Positions 32,437 through 40,762 of a stretch of DNA of 64,000 bases are shown here, in pieces (the stretch's first letter is position 1; each line of letters starts with the position of its first letter). Below the pieces are notes generated by a model, which saw only the letters and a program-made list of their open reading frames with translations, was not told the origin of the DNA and searched no databases. This DNA is from Stenotrophomonas maltophilia. GTDB taxonomy: Bacteria > Pseudomonadota > Gammaproteobacteria > Xanthomonadales > Xanthomonadaceae. The stretch is from assembly GCF_004684085.1 (NCBI RefSeq), contig NZ_SRHZ01000048.1:1-64000 (forward strand), given 5' to 3'. A program made the translations under genes and the position numbers.

Positions 32437-32841
32437 ATGATGATGAACGATTTCCAGCAACTGCTGCATGCCGCCGGCGAACAGGCTGAACCGCAACGCC
32501 TGCTGTTCGTATTCGTGCGCGCCGAGCTGCCCGAATCGCCCACCGGTGACCAGCGCGACCGGCATGACCGCCGCGAGGGCGGCACCCTGTCGCCGGTGCT
32601 GTGCGTGGACAAGCTGCCGGCCGAGGTGCCCAGCTTCCAGGCGCTGACGGCCGAATCGACCACCACCGGCATCGACTGGGACCTGGTGTTCGTGGCGGCG
32701 CTGGACGGCCGTGGCGGTTTCGCGCCCAACAGCGACGAAGCCGCGCGCCCGCTCAAGCTCATGGTCAACGCCATCCATGACGGTCAGATCGGCCGCTTCG
32801 CCGCCTTCGACCGTGGCGGCGAGCCCGTTCAGTTCTATTGA
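32437..32841 (+). CDS. small conserved cytoplasmic protein of unknown function
   Basis: A 134-residue acidic protein with no signal or membrane segment. It contains RLLFVFVRAELPES near the start and a conserved-looking tail, IHDGQIGRFAAFDRGGEPVQFY. I recall relatives labelled ribonucleotide reductase alpha subunit, but nothing here resembles that enzyme and the label looks like a propagated error. Three ATGs in a row open the frame; any could be the start. It is divergent from moaA, so it may share control with the Moco operon. Confidence 0.7.
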   Translation: MMMNDFQQLLHAAGEQAEPQRLLFVFVRAELPESPTGDQRDRHDRREGGTLSPVLCVDKLPAEVPSFQALTAESTTTGIDWDLVFVAALDGRGGFAPNSDEAARPLKLMVNAIHDGQIGRFAAFDRGGEPVQFY

Positions 32842-33164
32842 GCCACCAGCTGCAGGGTCAGGAAGAAGATCACCAGCACGGTGTTCAGCCCCCAGGCGAC
32901 GGTCAACCCGCGCGCCGCCACGCCAAGGTTGGGGTTGTGCGCGGTCGGCGCCGCCCGCCAGACCGCCGGGATGATCCAGCCGGTATAGAGCAGCAGCACG
33001 GCAAATACCCCCAGCAGCAGCGTGGTGCGCTGGTTGGCCAGGGCCCAGAGGGCTACCGCCCACAGAATGTTGCTGGGAATGACGCCCTGCAGCCAGAACA
33101 CACTCCACAGGCGGGAACGGCCCTGGGTGTCGGGGGTGGGGTGCAGCGAAGCGGTCGCGGTCAT
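32835..33164 (-). CDS. small integral membrane protein
   Basis: A 109-residue protein with three to four hydrophobic segments: SVFWLQGVIPSNILWAVALW, LLLGVFAVLLLYTGWIIPAVW and TVAWGLNTVLVIFFLTLQL. I start it at MTATASLH because the longer frame gives a charged, unconvincing leader. It converges on and overlaps by a few bases the end of the preceding plus-strand gene. The family is not recognised. Confidence 0.7.
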   Translation of the reverse strand: MTATASLHPTPDTQGRSRLWSVFWLQGVIPSNILWAVALWALANQRTTLLLGVFAVLLLYTGWIIPAVWRAAPTAHNPNLGVAARGLTVAWGLNTVLVIFFLTLQLVAQ

Positions 33165-33241
33165 AAGTCTCCTTCTGTTTAGGAAACGTGCTGAACAAGC
33201 CTGCGCTTGGTGGCAGGGAACGTCAAGGAAGGACGGAATCG

Positions 33242-33315
33242 GTAGCGCCGGCCATGCCCGGCGGAATCCTTCACGTTCGCGCGCCGTCGGTTCGCCGGGC
33301 ATGGCCCGGCGCTAC
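33242..33315. repeat. SMAG-type REP pair (inverted)
   Basis: GTAG, then CGCCGGCCATGCCCGGCG, a spacer, and then CGCCGGGCATGGCCCGGCG and CTAC. Same layout as the copies at 5.1 and 12.3 kb but a different stem sequence. Confidence 0.85.
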
Positions 33316-33529
33316 CTGTCCTGTTTTGCCTGTCGCCATCGCCCCTCCCCACCCGCCCTCCTCCGTCCCCCAACCTCGACACCTGTCGCAGATTGCACGG
33401 TGCAGGCGGATCACCGCGCCAGCCAGCGCTGGCGGTGCTTAACAGCGTGGGAGAATGCCGAAAGCGTCTGCAATCGAGTGATGTTTGCAACTCTTCTGAT
33501 TGGCATTGCACAGCGCCACGGGCTCAGAT

Positions 33530-33740
33530 GGCGTGCCACCGGAAAAGGGTGGCCGGGTTTCGAACACCCGAGTTGATGTTGATGTATGCGCTTGCCAGCC
33601 GGCGCCACCTTAGCGTGGCGCCGGCTGGCAATCCGTCTGCCGGCTATGGCGGGCGGTGCGTGGGGGCCTTCGGGCCCGCCGGACTGACATCAACCCGGTG
33701 TTCGAACCACGTACCGTCCGCCACTTTTATGGGTGGCGGC
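33530..33740. repeat. highly structured inverted-repeat element with T-arm-like hairpins
   Basis: About 210 bp with no ORF. Two imperfect inverted copies of a 50-60 bp block (carrying TTCGAACAC next to GAGTTGATGT, and its mirror ACATCAAC next to GTGTTCGAA) enclose a perfect 15-bp stem, GCCAGCCGGCGCCAC / GTGGCGCCGGCTGGC, with loop CTTAGC at 33594-33629. A second GC stem lies near 33648-33680. The left block folds as CGGGT-TTCGAAC-ACCCG (33554-33570), like a tRNA T-arm, but no tRNA can be built around it. It could be a small RNA, a MITE-like element or a repeat tied to the following gene. The rest of 33316-33768 shows nothing else. Confidence 0.6.
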
Positions 33741-33768
33741 TACCGATTGCCCTGCACGGAGCCTTGCC

Positions 33769-34143
33769 ATGAACGAATCGGACTTCCCGCATCTGCACGC
33801 CTACCGCAGCACCGCCCGCGACGACGGTTCGCCACAGGCTGCGCCTGCAGTGGACAGAAACACCTTCATTGCCAATCTCAACCGCATCGGCTCCGGTGCA
33901 GCAGCCGACGGACAACCCTGGCCGGAGCGGCACCAGCTGCCCGGGCGCTGCCTGGCCCTGGCCGATGCAGATTGCGCGTTGAGCGGGTTGCGGGTGGTGC
34001 TGGAAATGCTGCTGGCGGCCGAACGCACCCGGCAGAACGGCGAACCGGAAGAGAACGTCGGCGACCGGGTGATGGAGGGGTTGGTCATGGCTTGCCAGTC
34101 GTTGTGCGCGCAGGCGGTGGGGCGCTTGCAGCCCGAAGGGTGA
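33769..34143 (+). CDS. small hypothetical protein with a helical C-terminal tail
   Basis: A 124-residue protein. The first 60 residues look disordered (repeated Ala, Asp, Pro). The rest forms two helices with CLALADADCALSGLRVVLEMLLAA and VGDRVMEGLVMACQSLCAQAV. It resembles in style the dispersed DUF3077/DUF6124-like families of Pseudomonas and Xanthomonadaceae, but the match is not firm. It begins about 30 bp after the structured inverted-repeat element, which may be its leader. Confidence 0.6.
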   Translation: MNESDFPHLHAYRSTARDDGSPQAAPAVDRNTFIANLNRIGSGAAADGQPWPERHQLPGRCLALADADCALSGLRVVLEMLLAAERTRQNGEPEENVGDRVMEGLVMACQSLCAQAVGRLQPEG

Positions 34144-34174
34144 AGGGCATGCGCCGCGCTCCTCAGCCATGCTC

Positions 34175-34206
34175 GCTTTCAGCAGGCGTCATTGCTCGCT
34201 GAAAGC
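34175..34206. terminator. 9-bp inverted repeat, possible transcript end
   Basis: GCTTTCAGC and GCTGAAAGC pair perfectly across a 14-base loop. No T-run follows on either strand, so factor-independent termination is uncertain. It overlaps the end of the immunity-like fragment. Confidence 0.4.
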
Positions 34207-34296
34207 GCTCCTCAGATCGACGCCGATGATCGGTGAGAAGTCCACCTTGCACAGCTCCAGCTCGAAGAGCTGATCGTGATTGTCCAGGCACACCAT
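34189..34296 (-). pseudogene. possible immunity-gene remnant
   Basis: A 35-codon open frame reading MVCLDNHDQLFELELC and then KVDFSPIIGVDLRSAFSEQ before a stop. It reads like the C-terminal end of a small acidic protein and has a stop just upstream of its ATG, so it is probably a truncated fragment. It lies between the candidate immunity gene and a small hypothetical gene, in the area where displaced Rhs tips and immunity genes accumulate. I do not recognise the parent family. Confidence 0.4.
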
Positions 34297-34349
34297 CCAC
34301 TGCAGTCAGTCGATGGCTGGATGCTGGATAGGTTTAACTGCTAGTTCCC

Positions 34350-34403
34350 GCCGAGGTGGTCAGCGCGGCCATTACCGGTGGCGCCGCAGGCATAGGATCA
34401 ATT
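34350..34403 (-). pseudogene. short remnant of Rhs core sequence
   Basis: About 54 bp starting GCCGAGGTGGTCAGCGCGG closely match 35979-36035 inside the intact Rhs gene, in the same orientation and with only a few changes (GGTGGCGCCGCAGGCATAGG against GGTGGCGTCGTAGGCATAGG). The frame is not maintained. It lies beyond the tip and immunity gene, the position expected for a leftover from tip exchange by recombination. Confidence 0.65.
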
Positions 34404-34439
34404 CAGCGCGGTCGAAATCCAAGGCTCTGCGGCGATTAT

Positions 34440-34883
34440 TCAGGGCATCCTCAGGAACGCTCGCCTCAAGTAAGCCGACGCCCCGCAAAATGCGACCGCC
34501 CCCACAAGCCAGCTTCCAAGCAATAGCGACGGCCAAAGGTCTGCTACCAACGCCGTTGCTCCGAATCTTTCAAGGCTCTGTAGAAGCAAGCGCCCCCCCC
34601 CATCAATTGCCAGATTGGAAGAAGTTACAGCCACGACCCCGAGTACAAGACCAGCGATCAACCCCACCACTAAACTTCGCGGGATGCGGCGCATACTTTC
34701 GCATCGAGAGAGCGCATAGAATGTAACCGAAAGAAGTAGTGAGAGAAGCAGTACGTAGGGAACTCGCATCGCTCCTATCTTCATGAAAGCGGATAGCCAT
34801 ATCCATCCCGCAAAATTCACAGAAGCAGATAGAGTGAAGCATATCAATGATGAGATAAGCCTATCCTTCATTTGACTGGACAT
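34440..34883 (-). CDS. candidate Rhs immunity protein (multi-pass membrane)
   Basis: A 147-residue protein with four hydrophobic stretches: LISSLICFTLSASVNFAGWI, YVLLLSLLLSVTFYAL, SLVVGLIAGLVLGVVAVTSS and LLLGSWLVGAVAFCGAS. Its start (MSSQMKDRL) overlaps the end of the Rhs gene by 16 bp. This is the normal place for the immunity gene of a polymorphic Rhs toxin. Like the toxin tip it is clearly poorer in GC than the surroundings, which suggests the two were acquired together. The fold is not a recognised immunity family. Confidence 0.65.
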   Translation of the reverse strand: MSSQMKDRLISSLICFTLSASVNFAGWIWLSAFMKIGAMRVPYVLLLSLLLSVTFYALSRCESMRRIPRSLVVGLIAGLVLGVVAVTSSNLAIDGGGRLLLQSLERFGATALVADLWPSLLLGSWLVGAVAFCGASAYLRRAFLRMP

Positions 34884-37800
34884 TCTGCCGCCTTTGCACT
34901 CTTTTGAAGAACACCCGGGAAGAGTGTTTGCTTTGTCCCACACATTCCATCCAACGCGCCGGACACGTGGCTCGCACACCAGAAGCCACGTGCATCCCCC
35001 CACTCCTCCGCGTTCGCAATGAGAGTTAATTCTTGCTCCGGAGTCAAAGGGATTACCGTTAATTCAACTCGACTACCAGTTCCCACCTGATACTTTTTGT
35101 AGCTGGCCAAGCTGGCATCGCGCCCCTCAAATAGCCCACCGGTTCCTCGACGACCCCCAGGTGCGTAGCTGCCGGAAGGGTCGTACAGGAAATCAGGCTT
35201 GCCAGGTATCGAAACATGAATCGCCGAGTGGCTTGCAATACCGAAATCGTATGTCGTTATTAGCGTAGTCGTCAGCCCAAGCGGATCAGTAAATCGGGCG
35301 GGGTTCGAGATCACGTAGCCATACGTACTGACGCCGGCGTTCAACCCAACGGGATCGCTCTCCACGTATCTAGCCGATGCCGGGTCATAGTCACGGAAGT
35401 AGTTGTAGAACAACCCGCTCGCATCCGTCGCCTGCTGGCCGGGGAAGCGCAGCGCCAGTTCGAACGCCACACCATCCCCGTCCGGGTCTGCACTCGGAAT
35501 CTGGTTACCGAACACCTCGCTCTTGTTGCTCCACTCCCAGATCGCAACATTCCGCACCGGATCAATCACCACGCGCGGCGTACCCAGATGATCTGGTTGG
35601 ACGTGGGCCAGCTCCGGCACGCCGGTAGCCGGCGTGTTGATCAACGCCACCGGATAGTTGTCCAGCCAGATGGCCTGCTGCTGCGCCTGGCCCGTGGCCG
35701 AGTAGTTGCCCAGCCATTGCCCCGCCTCGTCATACAGCGTGATCTGCGCTGCGCCACCGGCTGGGGTGCGCAGTACGCGCTCGCCACGATGGTTATAGCC
35801 GTAGCTTTCCAACACGGCATTGCCCTGCTTCACCGCGTTCATGCGGTTGGCATCGTTGTAGGTGAACGTCTTGCTGTCGATGCTGGTGGCATTGCCCGCT
35901 GCGTCATGGTTGCGCGCTTGGCCATCCACCGCAGTCAGGCGATGGCTGGTTGCGGGATAGGTGTAGTTGGCGGTGCCTGCCGAGGTGGTCAGCGCGGTGC
36001 GATTGCCGGTGGCGTCGTAGGCATAGGTTTCAATCGGCGTGCCGGTCGCGCCGTCCTGGGTCTGGGTCAGGTGGCCCAGCGCGTCGTAGGCGTACTTGGC
36101 GAGCACCGTCGAGCCTGCACCGTTCTTCAGTTCGGTGATTGAACCGACCGGGTCATAGCCATAGCCCAGCGACAGGCCGCCTGCGGCCGGGTCGTGCACC
36201 GCTTGCGGGCGGTAGTCCAGATCCAGCGGGCGCTGCAGCTGGCGACCATTGCCGTAGGTCCAGCCAGTCGCCGGGCCGAAGGCCGCGTAGGTCACGTTGT
36301 TCACCACGATCTGGCGCGCCTGGCCGGGCCGGGTCAGGCCGATCTGGCTGATGCGCCCCTGGGTATCGCGCACGTAGTCGGCCACACTGCCATCGGGGTA
36401 CGTCAACGCCGTCAGGCGGCCCGACTTGCTGTAGGCATAGCGCAGGGTACTGGCCACCCCATTGAGCGTCTGCACCTTGCGGGTGACCTGACCGAAGCGG
36501 TCATGGCAGTACTGGGTGCTGCCATTGGCGTGCAGCACCTGCCCCAGGCGCCCCTTGGCAAAGCGCTCGTCGGCAGTACACGCAGCGGGCGCCACGTCGT
36601 AGCTGTAGCCCACGTCCAGGTTGGGGTCGGGGTAGGCGATGCCGATCAGGCGGTTGAGTGCATCGTAGTGATAGGTGGCGGTGACGCCACGCGCATCGGT
36701 GGCGGTCTTGCGGTTGCCTGCGGCGTCCACGGCAAAGCTGCTGGCGCCACTGTCCGGGCTGATCTGCCCGGTCAGGTCACCGAACCCGTTGTAGGCATAG
36801 GTCGTATGCAGGCCTTTCGGGTCGGTGATCTGGGTGACCTGGTCCAGCGCGTTGTACTGGCTGAGGATCTCCGCCGCCACGCCGCCGACGTCCTGCAGGG
36901 TCTGGGCCAGGCGGTTCAACGGGTCGTACTGCTGGCGGGTCACGCGCTGCAGTGCGTCGGTGATCGTCTGCGGGTTTCCGTTGGCATCGTAGGCGAAGCC
37001 TGTGGCGTGATTGCCCGCGTCCTTCAGTGCGGTCAGCTGGCCGAGCGTGTTGAACATCCGTGCCAGGGTGCGACGCAGGGTGCCGCCAGTATCCAGCGTG
37101 TCTTCCTTGAGGCGGTTACCAGCATTGTCCAGCGTGTAGTGAATCGTGTTGCCTGCGTTGTCCTCGATGTCGGTCAAGCGCAGCGCAGCATCGTAGACGT
37201 AGGAAACGCTGCTGCCATCCGGCTCGGCGATCTTCTGCACCTGGCCGGTTGGCCAGTAGCTCAGTTGGGTAACGCGGTCCTCGGCCGTGCTGGCACCGCG
37301 TACGGTGATCGAGGTCGGCCAGCCGCGGGCGTGGTAGGTGTAATCGGTGACCACGCCGTTGGCGTCCTTGACCGACAACGGCCGTCCGAACGCGTCGTAG
37401 GTCAAGGTCTCGACCGTCTGGCCCAGCACATTGGTCACACTGCGCAGGTCGCCCTTGCGGAAGCCACATGCACCATTGGTCGCGCACCCTGCGTCATCGG
37501 CCGGGTAGTAGGCATAGGTAACAGTATCGACCACATCCGTGCGCGGGCCATCCACGCTCTTCAGCAGCCCTTCCACCGGGCAGCTACCTGTCGCAGTCAC
37601 ATCCGAAGCTTCACAGTAGGAGAATGTCGTCGTCCGAGCTTGTCCGGAACCAATATCCGACACCGCAATGGTGGTCGGCTGACGTCGGCTATTGTATGAG
37701 GTCCGTGTTTCGCGCTGGCCGATCTTTGCAGTCAGCACCGCATTGGTTTCGACGTCGCGTGTGGTAGACACCACGCGTTGCTCGGGCAGGCCAACGGCTT

Positions 37801-39547
37801 CGGTGACGGTATGGATGCTGATCGCACGGCCATTCACCGGATCCGTTCCCTGGGCATAAGTGTGTTTGGTCTGGGTACCCCGCCTGTCGGTGTAGGTATC
37901 CAGACGCCGGCGGAAATCGACACTCTGGTCGTAGTAGGTACGGCTGACGGCTCCCTGTGAATCCGTCAGGCCGGTCACCTTGCGCGACGGAGCGGTGTCG
38001 CCGCCGGGTGTCAGGGTGTAGTCGGTCTGCCGCCCAAGCGCGTCGGTCACGACCGCACCGCCGTTGGGGCTGTAGGCGAGCGTCACACCATCGGCACCGC
38101 CGGCGTGCTGACTGGAAATGACGCGACCGTCGGAGTCATAGGTAAAAGTGCTGTAGCGACGCCCGTCTTCCGCGGTGATACCCGTCAGGTGCTGGGGGAA
38201 ATCCTGATTCTCATAGTGATACGTGCGCACACCGCCACCCGCATAGGTCACCGTGGCAACCTGGTTCCGCGGTGTATAGGTGTAGGTGGCGAGCGGAATG
38301 CCTTCGACCAGTACCGAACCGATCAGTGCCTCATAGTCGTTGGTCTGGTAAACGAACTCCAGCGTGCGACCACTGCTGTGGGTAACGGCCGCCAGGCGGT
38401 CGCTGTCGTCGTAGATGTAGGTCAGCGACGTGCCATCCGGGAAGCGCTTGGTGGTCAGACGCCCATCCGGGCCGAAGGTCGAGATGGAACCCGCCGTGTA
38501 CAGTGTCCAGTTGCCGTTCTGGACGAGACGATCCCCGCTATCATCATCCGCCTCGTAGGCCTGGCCGATCTTCTTGAACGCCCGCTGGAAGCCGGTGCTT
38601 TCAATGATGCCAACGCTGTCAACGCCATCCAGTGCCAGGTGGGCGCCCAGCGAATGGGTCCAGCCATAACCGAAGCCACCGGATGAGGTGGAGATGCCGG
38701 AGTGATAGAAGCGCGTCAGTGCGATCCAGCCCAGATCGAAGTCCTGCGCGATTTCGTATTTCTCGCCCGTTTTGACATCACACGGATTGCCTACGGTGCC
38801 GTCGCAAGGTGCCTTGTTTGCCGCCTCGCCCTCTTCCATCGAAGGGCAATTCGTCCCAGAACTGTCCTTGTCGCACTTCTGCGACTTCGAGGTGATGGTC
38901 GCAACGAATTCTTCGCTGACGCAGGCGTTGTGCTTGTTGGACCACTGCGTAAGAGGAACAGGGCAATCAAGGCGGCGTTTGCGGCCAAAGGCCATCTGGC
39001 TCACGTAGGGAGCGCAGGGCGATTCGGCCGTGTTCTGCCCGATCATATGAGTGATCTGATAGAACCTCGACTCGACAACGCCTTCCGTTTCCGGCGTACC
39101 AGAGAACCAGTCGCCTTGAGGTGTGACAGCAGCGCCCGGACAGACTGGGTTGGCTGCCTGAACATCCGCGAGAAAGCTTGCAACCATCGCCTCTTCGGTC
39201 GAGAACTCCGCTGTACTCAGATAGGTCCAGTCTGGATCGGAGGGTTGTGCCTTCCCCATCCAATAGGTAATCGATGTAGTACCGTCCAGGCCGACGACTT
39301 TCGACTTGATTTTGTCGACAGATTGCCAGCCAAACTGGAACTCGGGCGGGAACGGGCTGGGCGCCGGCAGGTTCTTGATGGCGGCCACCGCCGCCTGCTG
39401 GGTCTTGTACTGCGTCGAATTGCCGCCGGGCTGCGAAATACGCCAGGTGATCTTGCTTTCCTGCGCCTGTACAACAGCCGGCGCGATGCAGCCAAGGGCG
39501 ACAATCGCCAGCGCGGCACACGATAGGGTCTTCAGTCGTTCCAACAT
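34868..39547 (-). CDS. secreted Rhs/YD-repeat polymorphic toxin
   Basis: A 1559-residue protein. I start it at MLERLKTLSC, which gives a Sec signal peptide (AALAIVALGCIAPAVVQA) and a strong ribosome site (AAGGAGAA). Residues 220-270 match DUF6531 (VGNPCDVKTGEKYEIAQDFDLG). YD repeats follow to about residue 1330, then the Rhs core end (PDHLGTPRVV, YNYFRDYDPASARYVESDPVGL) and the hinge DPLGL. The last about 133 residues are the variable tip, with SHSAIHVSIPGKPDFLYDPSG and FWCASHVSGAL. A His followed later by Cys suggests a permuted NlpC/P60- or papain-like enzyme. It has no PAAR domain, so delivery is probably not by the usual T6SS-Rhs route. Confidence 0.85.
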   Translation of the reverse strand: MLERLKTLSCAALAIVALGCIAPAVVQAQESKITWRISQPGGNSTQYKTQQAAVAAIKNLPAPSPFPPEFQFGWQSVDKIKSKVVGLDGTTSITYWMGKAQPSDPDWTYLSTAEFSTEEAMVASFLADVQAANPVCPGAAVTPQGDWFSGTPETEGVVESRFYQITHMIGQNTAESPCAPYVSQMAFGRKRRLDCPVPLTQWSNKHNACVSEEFVATITSKSQKCDKDSSGTNCPSMEEGEAANKAPCDGTVGNPCDVKTGEKYEIAQDFDLGWIALTRFYHSGISTSSGGFGYGWTHSLGAHLALDGVDSVGIIESTGFQRAFKKIGQAYEADDDSGDRLVQNGNWTLYTAGSISTFGPDGRLTTKRFPDGTSLTYIYDDSDRLAAVTHSSGRTLEFVYQTNDYEALIGSVLVEGIPLATYTYTPRNQVATVTYAGGGVRTYHYENQDFPQHLTGITAEDGRRYSTFTYDSDGRVISSQHAGGADGVTLAYSPNGGAVVTDALGRQTDYTLTPGGDTAPSRKVTGLTDSQGAVSRTYYDQSVDFRRRLDTYTDRRGTQTKHTYAQGTDPVNGRAISIHTVTEAVGLPEQRVVSTTRDVETNAVLTAKIGQRETRTSYNSRRQPTTIAVSDIGSGQARTTTFSYCEASDVTATGSCPVEGLLKSVDGPRTDVVDTVTYAYYPADDAGCATNGACGFRKGDLRSVTNVLGQTVETLTYDAFGRPLSVKDANGVVTDYTYHARGWPTSITVRGASTAEDRVTQLSYWPTGQVQKIAEPDGSSVSYVYDAALRLTDIEDNAGNTIHYTLDNAGNRLKEDTLDTGGTLRRTLARMFNTLGQLTALKDAGNHATGFAYDANGNPQTITDALQRVTRQQYDPLNRLAQTLQDVGGVAAEILSQYNALDQVTQITDPKGLHTTYAYNGFGDLTGQISPDSGASSFAVDAAGNRKTATDARGVTATYHYDALNRLIGIAYPDPNLDVGYSYDVAPAACTADERFAKGRLGQVLHANGSTQYCHDRFGQVTRKVQTLNGVASTLRYAYSKSGRLTALTYPDGSVADYVRDTQGRISQIGLTRPGQARQIVVNNVTYAAFGPATGWTYGNGRQLQRPLDLDYRPQAVHDPAAGGLSLGYGYDPVGSITELKNGAGSTVLAKYAYDALGHLTQTQDGATGTPIETYAYDATGNRTALTTSAGTANYTYPATSHRLTAVDGQARNHDAAGNATSIDSKTFTYNDANRMNAVKQGNAVLESYGYNHRGERVLRTPAGGAAQITLYDEAGQWLGNYSATGQAQQQAIWLDNYPVALINTPATGVPELAHVQPDHLGTPRVVIDPVRNVAIWEWSNKSEVFGNQIPSADPDGDGVAFELALRFPGQQATDASGLFYNYFRDYDPASARYVESDPVGLNAGVSTYGYVISNPARFTDPLGLTTTLITTYDFGIASHSAIHVSIPGKPDFLYDPSGSYAPGGRRGTGGLFEGRDASLASYKKYQVGTGSRVELTVIPLTPEQELTLIANAEEWGDARGFWCASHVSGALDGMCGTKQTLFPGVLQKSAKAAECPVK

Positions 39548-39905
39548 CCCTGTTCTCCTTCCTGGACGAACACAGCGCCGGCGGGAACGAGAACGCGGAG
39601 GTGTTCCCCGCGTCATGCTTCGGATCGTCCCTGGTCCGGAATGCGGCAGTGCCACATGCCGCTTTTATCGTTGAGGACGCTTACATATTCAAGTGTGGAG
39701 ACGCGGAACCGATCACAGATTCAAGCATCCGTAACGATTCAGCGGGCTGCGCCCTGTTCCCATGACTTTCTGCACAGGGGATCGGTGTTATACATCACTA
39801 CATTACCAGCACGACATGTCGCGAGGTCGGCAGGCTACGGCGCTCCGCTGCAGACCTGACCCATCGGAAGGGCTGGCACGCGTCACGGCCCAGGGGGGAA
39901 TGGCA
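39548..39905. other. divergent intergenic region between rhs and the hydrolase
   Basis: About 358 bp without a convincing gene. It must hold the promoter of the rhs gene (minus) and of the alpha/beta hydrolase (plus). The stretch around 39650-39800 is noticeably richer in A and T than the neighbours. I see no repeat, FNR or ModE site in it. Confidence 0.5.
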
Positions 39906-40727
39906 ATGAAGAGCAGTCGACTGACGTTGTGGGTGCTGGCCGTGGTGATGGCCGCTGCAGGCATCGCCCACGCCGGGGAGATCCAGGTCGATCGCGGTGC
40001 TTACGCACTGCAGGCCGAAGAGACGGGGGCCGGCCCGATCACCGTGGTCTTTGAATCCGGTTTCGGCCAGGGCGCGGGCGCCTGGGAAGAGGTGGTTGCA
40101 GGTCTGGGGCGCGACTACCACAGCATCACTTACGCCCGTGCGGGACTCGGCAAGTCCGGCAGCGACGGTCACGCCAAGCGCATTGATGCGCATCTGGCCG
40201 ACCTCACGGCCGTGATTGATACGCTCGCACCCGGTCGCCGCGTTGTGCTGGTGGGTCATTCCTATGGCGGCCTGCTGGCCACGGAGTTTGCACGCCGCCA
40301 TCCGGAGCGCCTGCAGGGCCTGGTGCTGGTGGACCCGGCCACGATGGGGCAGCGCCATGCCTTCAGGCAGGCCGACAGTGCACGCGTGCAGGCAGATGAT
40401 GCCCAGCTGCGGGCAATGCTGCCGCCAGCCATGGCCGCCGACTACGCCGTGCTGACCGAACAACTGGATGCACCCGGTGCGCAGACCCCGCACTCAATGC
40501 CGGACGTGCCGGTGGCGTTGCTGACTGCAACGAAGCTGGCTGCCGAACCGCTGTTCTTCGAAGAAACCGCAGCGGGCAAGGCACTCTGGAAGGTGCAGCA
40601 CGCCCTGCTCTTCTCGGGATTCACGCGCGGTACGCATCGCTACCTGGCGACCGGGCATACCCTCCAGCGCGAGGATCCTGCTGCGGTGGTGGCCGCGATT
40701 CAATCAGTCTCCGGCACCTTGAACTAG
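39906..40727 (+). CDS. secreted alpha/beta hydrolase
   Basis: A 273-residue hydrolase with a signal peptide (LTLWVLAVVMAAAGIAHA). The nucleophile elbow is VGHSYGGLLA, the acid is likely in LVLVDPATMG or later, and the catalytic histidine is probably in ATGHTLQRED. The oxyanion region FESGFGQGAGAW is also typical. It is most like small esterases or lipases; the substrate is unknown. GGGGGG lies about seven bases before the chosen ATG; another ATG two codons earlier is too close to it. Confidence 0.8.
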   Translation: MKSSRLTLWVLAVVMAAAGIAHAGEIQVDRGAYALQAEETGAGPITVVFESGFGQGAGAWEEVVAGLGRDYHSITYARAGLGKSGSDGHAKRIDAHLADLTAVIDTLAPGRRVVLVGHSYGGLLATEFARRHPERLQGLVLVDPATMGQRHAFRQADSARVQADDAQLRAMLPPAMAADYAVLTEQLDAPGAQTPHSMPDVPVALLTATKLAAEPLFFEETAAGKALWKVQHALLFSGFTRGTHRYLATGHTLQREDPAAVVAAIQSVSGTLN

Positions 40728-40762
40728 CCATTCCACGCAAGGGCTTTCCGGGATGTTCCCGA

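Noticed and set aside
33500..33580. A possible tRNA suggested by a perfect T-arm sequence
   Set aside because: No matching acceptor, D or anticodon stems can be drawn around it, and there is no CCA end. I treat it as part of the inverted-repeat element.
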